A stretch of 64,000 nucleotides of DNA, taken from NCBI GenBank assembly GCA_964541155.1, contig CAZIPC010000001.1, positions 248,001 through 312,000 on the forward strand. Direction: 5' to 3'. The stretch comes from UBA4416 sp964541155 (GTDB lineage Bacteria > Bacteroidota > Bacteroidia > B-17B0 > Aurantibacillaceae). Shown here piece by piece: positions 9,530-17,773 of the stretch (the first letter of the stretch is position 1; every line of letters starts with the position of its first letter). The notes beneath the pieces are model-generated. The model was not told the origin of the DNA. It ran no database searches and worked only from the letters and a program-made list of their open reading frames with translations. The position numbers and the translations under genes were made by a program.

Positions 9530-10579
9530 TTAGTTTAATGAATTTAAAAAATCAATAGTATTTACATTATCAGCAAAATCAAATATACTTGGCTTTTGAC
9601 TGGTGCCAAAAGGTATTGTTTTAATAGTTTTAATATCAAAATTACTCACCACACATTGTATATTAAATGATAATGAATTTATCTTTTCAACAAGTAATGT
9701 TTCATTAGTATAGTTTTCATAAAAAAGAACTGAAGTAGGGGCATGGAGAAAACTGCTTTCTCTTATCATAAAAAAATTATTATCTAAAAAAGGAATTAAA
9801 TCCAACAAATAAATAGCCCTGTTATATTCGTAATTATTATTATATTTTTTATTATCAATAATATATTTGAAATCATACAATGCTTCAAATAAACCATCAA
9901 ATACATATCCTTCTGGGACAAATATTTTACTAACATTTCTACATCCTAATCCGTAATAATCAAATATATCATTGCCTAATTTTTTTAACTCTTCTTTTGT
10001 TTCTTTTCCATTCAGTATAGCAATTGAAGTCCTATTTTTTCTTATAATGTTAGGGTATTTACCAAAATAATATTCAAAATGTTTTGCTGTATTATCACTC
10101 CCTGTTGCTATTACGGCGTCAAAATTTATCAGTTTTCCTTCCGAAAAATTAATACAAGGAGCAAAATTTGGATTATAGTATATTAGCATACCTGCTAAAA
10201 AAGGTATTAATGCTGGATCATCGCTTGATACTTTAATTAATACGTTATTACCACTTAGTAAAGCACATAACATATCATGAAATCCAACAGCAGGAATATT
10301 TCCCGCCATAATGATTGCTATTGTTTTAGGTGTTTTTGGTTCTATAATTGATTCCGAAAATATATTAATACTTTTTTCATCTAACATTTCGGATAATCCT
10401 TTAAGCGATTGAGTTATGTTTTCTGGAGTAAACCAACCATTATATGAATGAGCTATAGCAGTAAGTTTTATTAAATCATTATGAAATCGCTCTTCTTTAG
10501 ATTGCCATTGATTTGAAAAATGTCTGTTTATAAACAAACCTAATTGAACAAAAGCTTGTTTTCGTTGTTTTAAGGTCAT
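9530..10579 (-). CDS. LuxC-family acyl-CoA reductase
   Basis: A 349-residue aldehyde-dehydrogenase-like enzyme of the LuxC family, which reduces a fatty acyl group carried on a thioester to the aldehyde with NADPH. Visible features are the nucleotide-binding segment IIMAGNIPAVGFHDMLCALL around residues 90-110, GNNVLIKVSSDDPA, and a candidate catalytic Cys213 in YYGLGCRNVSKIF. Length is shorter than the roughly 480 residues of Vibrio LuxC, as is usual for the Bacteroidota branch. It is divergent from a ferredoxin gene. A LuxE-type synthetase occurs 17 kb away, but no luciferase genes are in the window. Confidence 0.85.
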   Translation of the reverse strand: MTLKQRKQAFVQLGLFINRHFSNQWQSKEERFHNDLIKLTAIAHSYNGWFTPENITQSLKGLSEMLDEKSINIFSESIIEPKTPKTIAIIMAGNIPAVGFHDMLCALLSGNNVLIKVSSDDPALIPFLAGMLIYYNPNFAPCINFSEGKLINFDAVIATGSDNTAKHFEYYFGKYPNIIRKNRTSIAILNGKETKEELKKLGNDIFDYYGLGCRNVSKIFVPEGYVFDGLFEALYDFKYIIDNKKYNNNYEYNRAIYLLDLIPFLDNNFFMIRESSFLHAPTSVLFYENYTNETLLVEKINSLSFNIQCVVSNFDIKTIKTIPFGTSQKPSIFDFADNVNTIDFLNSLN

Positions 10580-10591
10580 AAAAATAAATAT

Positions 10592-10599
10592 TATATTTG
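10592..10599 (+). promoter_or_regulatory. -7 element of the ferredoxin promoter
   Basis: TATATTTG matches the Bacteroidota -7 consensus TAnnTTTG and lies 35 bp before the ferredoxin ATG. A TTG at 10565-10567 is 24 bp upstream, slightly longer than the usual spacing. It sits in the divergent region shared with the LuxC-type gene. Confidence 0.5.
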
Positions 10600-10634
10600 C
10601 ACTTCTTAATTAAGTACACAAAACTAACTAAAAA

Positions 10635-10985
10635 ATGGCTATTAAAATTACAGACGAATGCATTAATTGTGGAGCTTGTGAACCAGAATGTCCTAACAAT
10701 GCAATATATGAAGGTGGCGCAGAATGGCGCTTTGCCGATGGAACAAAAGTAAAAGGAGAGTTTACTGGAAAAAATACAGGTATTACAGCTGATGCTAACG
10801 CTCCGCAAACACCCTATAGTATGGATGTATATTACATTGCTACTGATAAATGTACGGAGTGTGCTGGATTTCATGATGAACCTCAATGCGCAGCTGTTTG
10901 CCCCGTAGATTGCTGTGTAAAAGATGAGGACTTTGTAGAATCTGAAGATGTACTTTTAGCGAAAAAAGATAGTATGCATTTATAA
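10635..10985 (+). CDS. Dicluster 4Fe-4S ferredoxin
   Basis: A 116-residue ferredoxin. The first cluster motif is CINCGACEPECP at residues 9-20. The second set of cysteines is in CTECAGFHDEPQC, AAVCPVDCC. Between them is an insertion of about 50 residues (including GAEWRFADGTKVKG) that is characteristic of the Bacteroidota version. It would carry low-potential electrons in the cytoplasm. Its divergent pairing with the LuxC-type acyl-CoA reductase may be functional or simply positional. A strong hairpin terminator follows 15 bp after the stop. Confidence 0.92.
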   Translation: MAIKITDECINCGACEPECPNNAIYEGGAEWRFADGTKVKGEFTGKNTGITADANAPQTPYSMDVYYIATDKCTECAGFHDEPQCAAVCPVDCCVKDEDFVESEDVLLAKKDSMHL

Positions 10986-11000
10986 TTAAAAATCTTCATA

Positions 11001-11037
11001 AAAAAAGCCCAATAAGATTTCTTATAGGGCTTTTTTT
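11001..11037 (+). terminator. Rho-independent terminator after the ferredoxin gene
   Basis: AAGCCCAATAAG pairs with CTTATAGGGCTT (one mismatch) around a 4-base loop, followed by a run of Ts to 11037. Confidence 0.85.
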
Positions 11038-11056
11038 ATGAAGTTATTTTCAAACA

Positions 11057-11090
11057 AAAAACCCTATAAACTTTGTTTATAGGGTTTTTT
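11057..11090 (-). terminator. Terminator of tRNA-Asp (bidirectional hairpin)
   Basis: A perfect 12-bp inverted repeat, AACCCTATAAAC and GTTTATAGGGTT, with a 3-base loop and T-tracts on both strands. It lies just beyond the 3' end of the minus-strand tRNA gene and could also back up the ferredoxin terminator 20 bp away. Confidence 0.85.
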
Positions 11091-11098
11091 GTTTTCAG

Positions 11099-11172
11099 CG
11101 GTCCGGACGGGACTCGAACCCGCGACCTCCGCCGTGACAGGGCGGCATTCTAACCAGCTGAACTACCGGACC
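11099..11172 (-). tRNA. tRNA-Asp (anticodon GTC)
   Basis: A 74-nt cloverleaf read from 11172 to 11099. The acceptor stem is GGTCCGG paired with CCGGACC, followed by discriminator G. The D arm contains AGCTGGTTAGA, the anticodon stem is CCGCC/GGCGG around loop CTGTCAC with GTC at 11138-11136, and the T arm is CGGGTTCGAGTCCCG. CCA is not encoded. A promoter with both elements lies just upstream. Confidence 0.97.
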
Positions 11173-11199
11173 AACACCTCATCTTTCGAATCGGGAGTG

Positions 11200-11229
11200 C
11201 AAATTTACAACTAATTTCTTAATCACAAA
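11200..11229 (-). promoter_or_regulatory. Bacteroidota-type promoter of tRNA-Asp
   Basis: On the minus strand, TTTG (11229-11226), an 18-bp spacer, then TAAATTTG (11207-11200). Both match the -33/-7 consensus of the primary sigma factor in Bacteroidota. The tRNA 5' end is 28 bp downstream. Confidence 0.75.
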
Positions 11230-11419
11230 ATTTTTTGAATATTTTTTTGAAAAAAATTATGACTTTAATACAAAATTATTCAAATGAGTTATTATGCAAA
11301 CATAAAACAAGCATAATTAAACTTTTTATATATTTTTGTCCTCTAATTTTTAATATTGATTATAAACCAAATTCAATATTTATACAGATAATTAAAATAA
11401 GTACTACTTTAATAATATT

Positions 11420-12079
11420 ATGAGAAAAATATTTTTATTAATTACAGCTTTTTCAACCTTATCTTTTTTGCTAAGCGCTCAAGATCAGGACCCTAAAGCA
11501 AAAAAAATACTAGATGATTTAAGTAAAGTTACAAAAGCATACAAAACTATTACTTCTGAATATCTTTTTACAATTTTAAATAAAGATAAAAAACAAACAG
11601 AAAAACAATTAGGAAAAGTTTTTGTAAAAGGAGGGAAATTTAAATTAGAGATTCCTGGAAATACTATAGTTTGTGATGGAAAAACAATTTGGGCTCATAA
11701 TAAAGATGCTAATGAGGTAACCATAAAAACGTTTGATTCTAATAATGAAGACCAATTAAATCCATCAAAAATATTTACGATGTATGAAACTGGCTACAAA
11801 TATAAATATGAAAAAGAAGAGAAAGTAGGCGTTTCTATGTGTCATGTAATCACACTTTATCCATCTATCAAACCTGAAAAAAAGAAATTTCATACAGTTA
11901 AAATATATGTAGATAAAACAAAGAAACAGGTTGCAAAATTAGTGATGATTATGAAAGACGGAACTACACAATCGTACGAGATTAAAACATTTAAACCTAA
12001 TTTAGTAATTGCAGATAATGTGTTTGTATTTGATTTAAAGCCATTTAAAGCTGACCAAATAACCGACGAAAGAGAGTAA
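11420..12079 (+). CDS. lolA: Outer membrane lipoprotein carrier protein, LolA family
   Basis: A 219-residue periplasmic protein that ferries lipoproteins from the LolCDE complex to the outer membrane. There is a signal peptide of about 20 residues (MRKIFLLITAFSTLSFLLSA followed by Q). After it come the LolA-type segments DDLSKVTKAYKTI, GKFKLEIPGN and VVCDGKTIWAHN-like IVCDGKTIWAHN, and the C-terminal FDLKPFKADQITD. The beta-rich half-barrel layout and length fit. A TATTTTTG at 11331-11338 is a possible -7 element. The stop overlaps the aroE start by 1 base, so the two are probably translated from one message although functionally unrelated. Confidence 0.85.
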   Translation: MRKIFLLITAFSTLSFLLSAQDQDPKAKKILDDLSKVTKAYKTITSEYLFTILNKDKKQTEKQLGKVFVKGGKFKLEIPGNTIVCDGKTIWAHNKDANEVTIKTFDSNNEDQLNPSKIFTMYETGYKYKYEKEEKVGVSMCHVITLYPSIKPEKKKFHTVKIYVDKTKKQVAKLVMIMKDGTTQSYEIKTFKPNLVIADNVFVFDLKPFKADQITDERE

Positions 12080-12825
12080 TGATGAATTTTGGACTCATAG
12101 GTAAATCATTATCTCATTCATTTTCTAAATCGTATTTTGAAGAAAAATTTAAAACTGGATCGTTATCAAATTTCAACTACACTAATTTTGATATTGCTAA
12201 TTTAGATAACCTGATACATTTAATTACTGAAAATCATTTATCCGGATTAAATATTACAAAACCTTATAAAGAGGTAGTTATTCCATTTTTAGATCAAATT
12301 GACCCTATTGCAAAGCAAATTGGCGCGGTAAATTGCATAAAGATTTACTGGAATAACTCTAAACCGCATTTAATGGGATATAATACTGATTATTATGGAT
12401 TTGCTCAAAGTATTAAACCGTTTTTAGAGCCCATTCATCAAAAAGCATTAATACTAGGAACTGGTGGAGCATCTAAAGCAGTTGCATATGCCTTACAAAA
12501 TATTGGAATTGATGTCTATTATGTAACTTCTTCGGTAAAGAAAGGAGAAAATTATTTTTTATATTCAGAAATTAATGAATATGTTTTAAATGCATTTAAA
12601 CTTATTGTTAATTGCTCCCCAATTGGAATGTTTCCTTATTTAAACGAATGCCCAAATATTCCTTACGATTTTTTATCTAATCATCATTTATTGTATGATT
12701 TAATTTATAATCCAGCTGAAAGTTTATTTTTACAAAAAGGAAAAACACAAGGGGCTATTACAGTAAATGGTTTAAACATGCTCAAATTACAAGCAGACAA
12801 ATCGCTAGAAATATGGACATCTTAA
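12079..12825 (+). CDS. aroE: Shikimate dehydrogenase
   Basis: A 248-residue enzyme that reduces 3-dehydroshikimate to shikimate with NADPH in aromatic amino acid synthesis. The N-terminal substrate motif GKSLSHSFSKSYF is at residues 8-20. NITKPYK, with the catalytic lysine, is around residues 58-64, and the Rossmann loop LGTGGASKAV is around 130. It is slightly shorter than E. coli AroE (272) but complete. Start options are ATG at 12079, overlapping the lolA stop, or the next ATG at 12082. The 3' end overlaps the convergent phosphatase gene by 4 bp, with no terminator between them. Confidence 0.93.
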   Translation: MMNFGLIGKSLSHSFSKSYFEEKFKTGSLSNFNYTNFDIANLDNLIHLITENHLSGLNITKPYKEVVIPFLDQIDPIAKQIGAVNCIKIYWNNSKPHLMGYNTDYYGFAQSIKPFLEPIHQKALILGTGGASKAVAYALQNIGIDVYYVTSSVKKGENYFLYSEINEYVLNAFKLIVNCSPIGMFPYLNECPNIPYDFLSNHHLLYDLIYNPAESLFLQKGKTQGAITVNGLNMLKLQADKSLEIWTS

Positions 12826-14039
12826 TTAAATTTACAAGTTAGTAGGGCTATATCATCTATAAAAGGCATTTCTCCTTTAAATTCTTCTAAATAAAATAGC
12901 ATGGCTTTATTAATAAAATTAGCCGAAGAATTTTTATTATTACTCAAAATATCTGTTATCTGTTCAATTGTAATGGTATCGTTACTACTGTTATTTGTTT
13001 CTGTAAATCCATCTGTATAGGCAAATATAATAGATGATGAAGGTATGAGTAAAGAAGTAGTTTCAATATTTGGCAAAGGATTAATAATTCCTAACAAAGT
13101 ACAACCTTTATCTAAAAATGTAACAAAATTATTATTTAATAAAATTGGTGCATTATGCCCAGCGTTAATATAGGATAACTGTTTGGTTCCAATATTATAT
13201 TTAGCAATAAACAATGAAACAAATTTTTCATGTTTAGCATTATCACATATTAATTGATTTAAATCAGTTACAATTTCAGATAAATTTTGACTATATTTTA
13301 AAATTACACGTAAAGCTGCCTGTATATTACTCATTAATAAAGCTGCTGAAATACCTTTTCCTGATACATCTGCTAAGCAAAACACAAATTCAACTTCATT
13401 AATCCAAATAACATCATAATAATCTCCTCCTACTTGTTGATGTGGTAAATACAATGCTTGCATTTCTAACTCTTCGATATTGGGTAATTTTGTGGGAAAT
13501 AATAATTTTTGCATACTTTGAGCTAACTCTAACTCTTTTTGTATGGCAGCTTTTTGAATAGATGATTTATAAAGTTTTTTATTTTCAATAGCTACTACAA
13601 CTATATTTGTTAACGTTTGAATAAAAGGTAAATGATTAATATTATTTTGAATATCAATTTCATTAGAATTTAAAAAACTTAACAAAACGTATGCTAAAGG
13701 ATTTTTTTTATGATAAACTGGGATAATAACATCAATGTTTTTAAACTCCTGCCCATTTTTATCGGATGATATTATTTCAATGTCTTTTATTAATGTTGTT
13801 TGTGGATTGAAATCAAGATGATTATTAATACCAAATTTTAGAATACAAGACCATTCATTTGAAAAGCTATATAAAACAAGATTTTTTACGGTTAAGTTAC
13901 TTTCTAAAGTATTTTGATAAATGTCTAATAGTTCTGAGGTTGAGTAATTATGATTTATTGCTTTTGTCATTTCTAACAAAGCATTTAATTTAATATCTTT
14001 TATTTGGTTTAAATCTATTGAATTTTTTATGGAGGCCAA
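12822..14039 (-). CDS. SpoIIE-type PP2C serine phosphatase with N-terminal sensor region
   Basis: A 405-residue protein. The C-terminal part from about residue 165 is a PP2C-like phosphatase of the RsbU/SpoIIE type: QSMQKLLFPTKLP linker, VGGDYYDV, ADVSGKGISAALLMSN, INAGHNAP, FAYTDGFTE and a final IDDIALL provide the metal-binding acidic residues. Residues about 20-155 look like a GAF-type sensory domain. Such phosphatases usually act in partner-switching pathways that control sigma factors or anti-sigma antagonists; no partner gene is adjacent. The frame begins at a TTG (14039). The first ATG is 23 codons in (13970), so the exact start is uncertain. Confidence 0.88.
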   Translation of the reverse strand: MASIKNSIDLNQIKDIKLNALLEMTKAINHNYSTSELLDIYQNTLESNLTVKNLVLYSFSNEWSCILKFGINNHLDFNPQTTLIKDIEIISSDKNGQEFKNIDVIIPVYHKKNPLAYVLLSFLNSNEIDIQNNINHLPFIQTLTNIVVVAIENKKLYKSSIQKAAIQKELELAQSMQKLLFPTKLPNIEELEMQALYLPHQQVGGDYYDVIWINEVEFVFCLADVSGKGISAALLMSNIQAALRVILKYSQNLSEIVTDLNQLICDNAKHEKFVSLFIAKYNIGTKQLSYINAGHNAPILLNNNFVTFLDKGCTLLGIINPLPNIETTSLLIPSSSIIFAYTDGFTETNNSSNDTITIEQITDILSNNKNSSANFINKAMLFYLEEFKGEMPFIDDIALLTCKFN

Positions 14040-14392
14040 TTTATTATAAAGTTTAGTAGTAGATATATAAAGCGTTAATATTTACAATTTTAATAAATGT
14101 TTTTATAATAATACACTGACTTTTTATTTTTTAATTTTAGGTTGCTATAAATCAATTATTTTTTAGATATTTCATAAAATAATTATAAAATTAAATAATT
14201 ATTATTTTTTATTTTTAAAAAGTATTATTTGTAAAATACTGATTATTAGCATGGTATTAAATGTTAAATTAATAAAATGTTAAAAAAAAATAGTGTTCAC
14301 TAATTTTCTGAAAACATATTGAAATAATTGAAAAAACAATTTGTATTACTAAAATATAATGTGCTTATTTGCTGCCTATTAAAATTAGAATT
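14040..14392. other. AT-rich divergent intergenic region
   Basis: About 350 bp between the divergent phosphatase and ilvE genes with no convincing ORF. It is strongly A/T-biased with long A and T runs. It holds small inverted repeats, for example AGTATT and AATACT near 14220-14240. No element with a clear -33/-7 match was found. It presumably carries the promoters of both genes. Confidence 0.5.
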
Positions 14393-15460
14393 ATGATAGC
14401 AAACGTAGATATAAAAATCGAAAAAACTGCTCACAGCAGAGTGAGTGAAAACGATGTAAATAATGTACCTTTTGGTAAATGTTTTTCTGACCACATGTTT
14501 GTAGCTGAATATGCTGATGGGAAATGGGAAAAATCATATATTATGCCATATAAAGATGTTCCAATGAGTTATGCTATGTCTGCATTACATTATGGACAAG
14601 CTATTTTTGAAGGCATGAAGGCTTATAAATCTGAAACAGGAGAAGTAAGTATTTTTAGACCTCTAGAAAATTTTAATCGATTAAATAAATCGGCTGTTAG
14701 AATGGCTATGCCTGAAGTACCAGAAGAAATTTTTATGGGAGGCTTGTTAGAATTATTAAGATTAGATTCTGCTTGGGTTCCTACTTCAGAAACAGGTTCA
14801 TTATATATTAGACCATTTTTAATTGCTACTGATGAAGCAATTGGAGTAAAAGCAAGCGATACATATAAATTTGTAATTATTACCTGCCCTGCAGGGAAAT
14901 ACTATTCAGAACCAATTAAAGTATTAATTGAAACAAATTATATTCGTGCAGTTGAAGGTGGAGTAGGTTTTGTAAAAGCTGCTGGTAACTATGGAAGAAG
15001 TTTATATCCAACAAAATTAGCTCAGCAAAAGGGGTATCAACAAGTTATTTGGACTGATGGTAAAACGCATTCCTTCCTTGAAGAATCAGGAACTATGAAT
15101 TTAATGTTTGTTATTGGAGATACTATTGTTACTCCAGCATTAAGTGATACAATTTTAGCAGGTATTACTCGTAAAAGTGTATTAGAATTAGCTAGAGATT
15201 GGGGTATGAAAGTAGAAGAACGAAAAATATCTATTCAAGAAATTATTGATTCATACGCTAAAGGGGATATTAAAGAAGCTTTTGGTGTAGGAACAGCAGC
15301 TACTATTGCTCAAATTATTGGCATTGGTTATCAAGATAATTACATGGAGTTGCCTCCTGTAGCTGAACGAAAATTTTCAAATAAAATAGATGAAACTTTA
15401 AGAAACATTCGTAAAGGAAAAATTGAAGATAAAATGGGATGGATGTTTAAAGTAAAATAA
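14393..15460 (+). CDS. ilvE: Branched-chain amino acid aminotransferase
   Basis: A class IV PLP-dependent aminotransferase that interconverts Leu, Ile and Val with their 2-oxo acids. From the ATG at 14393 it has 355 residues. The frame can be extended eight codons to a TTG, but MIANVDIKIEKTAHSR matches the usual Bacteroidota N-terminus. Motifs are FEGMKAYK, YIRPFLIATDEAIGVK and GGVGFVKAAGNYG. The probable PLP lysine is in SLYPTKLAQQKGY, followed by EESGTMN. Length is typical of the eukaryote-like, longer BCAT group. A clear terminator follows. It is not clustered with other ilv genes. Confidence 0.93.
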   Translation: MIANVDIKIEKTAHSRVSENDVNNVPFGKCFSDHMFVAEYADGKWEKSYIMPYKDVPMSYAMSALHYGQAIFEGMKAYKSETGEVSIFRPLENFNRLNKSAVRMAMPEVPEEIFMGGLLELLRLDSAWVPTSETGSLYIRPFLIATDEAIGVKASDTYKFVIITCPAGKYYSEPIKVLIETNYIRAVEGGVGFVKAAGNYGRSLYPTKLAQQKGYQQVIWTDGKTHSFLEESGTMNLMFVIGDTIVTPALSDTILAGITRKSVLELARDWGMKVEERKISIQEIIDSYAKGDIKEAFGVGTAATIAQIIGIGYQDNYMELPPVAERKFSNKIDETLRNIRKGKIEDKMGWMFKVK

Positions 15461-15480
15461 TCTTTGAATTATATATTTTA

Positions 15481-15510
15481 AAAGCACGAATTCTATTCGT
15501 GCTTTTTTTA
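15481..15510 (+). terminator. Terminator after ilvE
   Basis: AAAGCACGAAT and ATTCGTGCTTT form a perfect hairpin with a 3-base loop and a T-run. Located between the convergent ilvE and DUF4159 genes, it has A and T tracts on both sides and may serve both. Confidence 0.85.
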
Positions 15511-15520
15511 TTTTCTTAAA

Positions 15521-16189
15521 TTACTTTGAAATTGCAGTATTAAAAAAAACATAACTAATAATATTAGCACCCATTTTTAAAGCTTTTTCATGTGATTCTT
15601 TACTGTCTTTATGTATATCATAACTTTCCCAACCGTCACCTAAATCACACTCAAAATCATAAAAGCAAACTAATCTTCCTTTATAAATTAAACCTAATCC
15701 TTGAGGAGCTTTATTGTCATGTTCATGTATTTTAGGTAATCCTTTCTCAAAATTAAAGGTTTGATGATAGATTGGGTGATTGAATGGTAGTTCAATAAAT
15801 TCTAACTCTGGAAATACTTTTTTCATTTCAAGCCTGATAAATTTATCCATACCATAATTATCAGAAATATGTAAAAAACCACCGCTAGCTAGATAATTTC
15901 TTAAATTTTCAGCTTCTTGATTGGAAAAAATAACATTACCATGACCCGTCATATGAATAAAAGGATAATTAAATATTTCGGCACTACCAACCTCTACAAT
16001 GGCTTGTTCATTATTTATGGTTGTATTTATATTAAGATTACAATATTTGATGAGATTTGGTAAAGATGTTTCTAAGTTTGCATACCAATCTCCACCACCA
16101 TTATATTTTAATAATCCAATTTGATAAGACTGAGAATATATCAATAAAGAGTTTATAAAGAGAAAAAGGATTATGTAAATTTTATTCAT
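15521..16189 (-). CDS. DUF4159 domain-containing secreted protein
   Basis: A 222-residue protein with a signal peptide of about 19 residues. The mature part fits the DUF4159 family: IGLLKYNGGGDWYAN at the start, FIHMTGHGNVIFSNQEAENL, LRNYLASGGFLHISDNYG, and PFNHPIYHQTF with conserved His and Asp/Glu residues. The fold resembles a class I glutamine-amidotransferase-like (ThuA-like) domain, but a catalytic role is not established. It overlaps the upstream TPR-PD40 gene by 8 bp, implying coupled translation and a shared role at the cell envelope. Confidence 0.82.
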   Translation of the reverse strand: MNKIYIILFLFINSLLIYSQSYQIGLLKYNGGGDWYANLETSLPNLIKYCNLNINTTINNEQAIVEVGSAEIFNYPFIHMTGHGNVIFSNQEAENLRNYLASGGFLHISDNYGMDKFIRLEMKKVFPELEFIELPFNHPIYHQTFNFEKGLPKIHEHDNKAPQGLGLIYKGRLVCFYDFECDLGDGWESYDIHKDSKESHEKALKMGANIISYVFFNTAISK

Positions 16190-17735
16190 TTTGCTTAAAA
16201 AGTAAATAGGTTATTTTTTCTTCGGTTACTGGTAATCCTAAATCAGATACAAAAAGTTTATCTTTTATTTCTAAATAGCCTTCTGCACTAACTAAAATAT
16301 CATAATTACCAGCAGGTAAAGCCATAACAAAAGTACCATTTTTTGGATTAGGAATAAAACTATATTCTTCGTTATTATCTAAATTTGTTGCTGTTATTTT
16401 TACGTTATATTGTTCAGATGAATTTAAAGAATCAGTTAAAATAATTTCCCCGATATATAATGTTAATTTTTGCTCAATATCATTAAATTTAACTCTGTAG
16501 ATATCTAAACTTCCTTGCCCTTTAGGTCTCAAAGCGCTTATGTAACCAACTCTTTTATCTTGAGTTAAACTTATACTTCTATCGTCATCAGTTGTATTAA
16601 TTGGATAGCCTAAGTTTATAGCATTGCTCCATGTGTTTTGTTCGGTGTTCCACTCACTTTTAAATAAATCAAATCCTCCCATAGTATTATGTCCTTCCGA
16701 AGAAAAATACAAGGTTACACCATCAGATGCTAAGTAAGGGAAATCTTCATTGTAAGGAGTATTTATTTCATTTCCTAATTTTAATGGTTCGCTCCATTTC
16801 CCATTTGGTAATTTTCGGCAAATATAAATGTCAGTTTGATCGGTTTCATGTTGGCTTTTTACAACAAATAATGTATTTCCATCAGGGCTTATACAAGCCG
16901 AACGTTCAATGTTTTTGTTAATGTGCTTTGGAAATGGAATATATTTATTAAAAAATCCATTATTTTTTTTTGAATAATAGATATCTCCATATTTATCTAT
17001 ATGGTCAATATATATAAGTAATTCAGACCCATCGGCTTTTAATCCTACTACCTGTTCATCTAAAGAGGTATTAATTTTAGTTCCAATATTTTCAGCCTTT
17101 AGCCATTTCCCATTTTCTACTCTTGATACATAAATATCAGAGGCGTAATAACCATCTATTTCTGTTTTTTTGGCAGTATATCCTTTTCTTCGAGTAGTAA
17201 AGGCTAAAAATGTTTCATTTTCTGAAATCCAAGGATAGTAATCGGCAAATTCTGAATTAATATCTTTTCCAAGTAAATCTGTAAATGTAAAATTAACTGG
17301 GTATTTTATTAATTCTTTTGCATTATTGCAAATTTCGATTTCTCGTTCGGCTATTTTTTTCTTTTTTGGTTCTAATTCTAAATATTTTTCAAAAGCTTTA
17401 ATTGCTTTCTCAAAATTGTAGTTGTACCTATAAGCTTTACCTAATTTTAGCCAAATATCAGTTTCTATTTTACTGTCTTTAGAGCATATTTCAAAATATT
17501 GGATTGCATCTGATTTATTAATATGAGTATTTAAATAACATTCTCCAATTTTATAATTGATGTATGTATTGTATTTGTCAGTTTTTAAAACAGATTGATA
17601 GATTGGTAAAGCATTGATAAAATTATTTTGATTAAAATAATCATCGGCTTTTTTTATGTCATCGTATTTATTGTTTTGAGAAAAAACAATAAAAGAAGAC
17701 ACTGACAAAATCAGTATAGCAGTTACTTTTAACAT
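16182..17735 (-). CDS. TPR - PD40 beta-propeller - carboxypeptidase-regulatory-like protein without OmpA domain
   Basis: A 517-residue secreted protein with a signal peptide of about 19 residues. Tetratricopeptide repeats cover residues about 25-135 (YQSVLKTDKYNTYINYKIGEC, a second repeat with KAIKAFEKYLELEPKK). Five or so PD40 propeller blades follow (ACISPDGNTLFVV, PYLASDGVTLYFSSEGH, FDLFKSEW). A beta-sandwich of the carboxypeptidase-regulatory type is at residues about 420-510 (TFVMALPAGNYDILVSAEGY). This order matches PorE-like proteins of the Bacteroidota envelope, except that their C-terminal OmpA peptidoglycan-binding domain is missing. The stop overlaps the DUF4159 start. The specific function is inferred only by analogy. 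Confidence 0.8.
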   Translation of the reverse strand: MLKVTAILILSVSSFIVFSQNNKYDDIKKADDYFNQNNFINALPIYQSVLKTDKYNTYINYKIGECYLNTHINKSDAIQYFEICSKDSKIETDIWLKLGKAYRYNYNFEKAIKAFEKYLELEPKKKKIAEREIEICNNAKELIKYPVNFTFTDLLGKDINSEFADYYPWISENETFLAFTTRRKGYTAKKTEIDGYYASDIYVSRVENGKWLKAENIGTKINTSLDEQVVGLKADGSELLIYIDHIDKYGDIYYSKKNNGFFNKYIPFPKHINKNIERSACISPDGNTLFVVKSQHETDQTDIYICRKLPNGKWSEPLKLGNEINTPYNEDFPYLASDGVTLYFSSEGHNTMGGFDLFKSEWNTEQNTWSNAINLGYPINTTDDDRSISLTQDKRVGYISALRPKGQGSLDIYRVKFNDIEQKLTLYIGEIILTDSLNSSEQYNVKITATNLDNNEEYSFIPNPKNGTFVMALPAGNYDILVSAEGYLEIKDKLFVSDLGLPVTEEKITYLLFKQNE

Positions 17736-17751
17736 ATTATGGTTATAATTG

Positions 17752-17759
17752 CAAAAGTA
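17752..17759 (-). promoter_or_regulatory. -7 element for the TPR-PD40/DUF4159 operon
   Basis: TACTTTTG on the minus strand matches TAnnTTTG and lies 16 bp before the ATG. No -33 TTG is seen at the usual distance. Confidence 0.4.
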
Positions 17760-17773
17760 AGCAAAAATAATGC

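Noticed and set aside
10497..10886. Minus-strand frame of 129 codons over the ferredoxin gene
   Set aside because: It overlaps a clear ferredoxin and the start of the LuxC-type gene and has no recognisable domain.
10986..11098. Two hairpins in a row considered as a CRISPR or attenuator structure
   Set aside because: Each is a simple terminator with a T-run, one for the ferredoxin gene and one for the tRNA; stems and spacers do not repeat.
11235..11423. 62-codon plus-strand frame before lolA
   Set aside because: Low-complexity Ile/Lys/Asn/Phe composition in AT-rich spacer DNA; it starts next to the tRNA promoter and ends at the lolA start.
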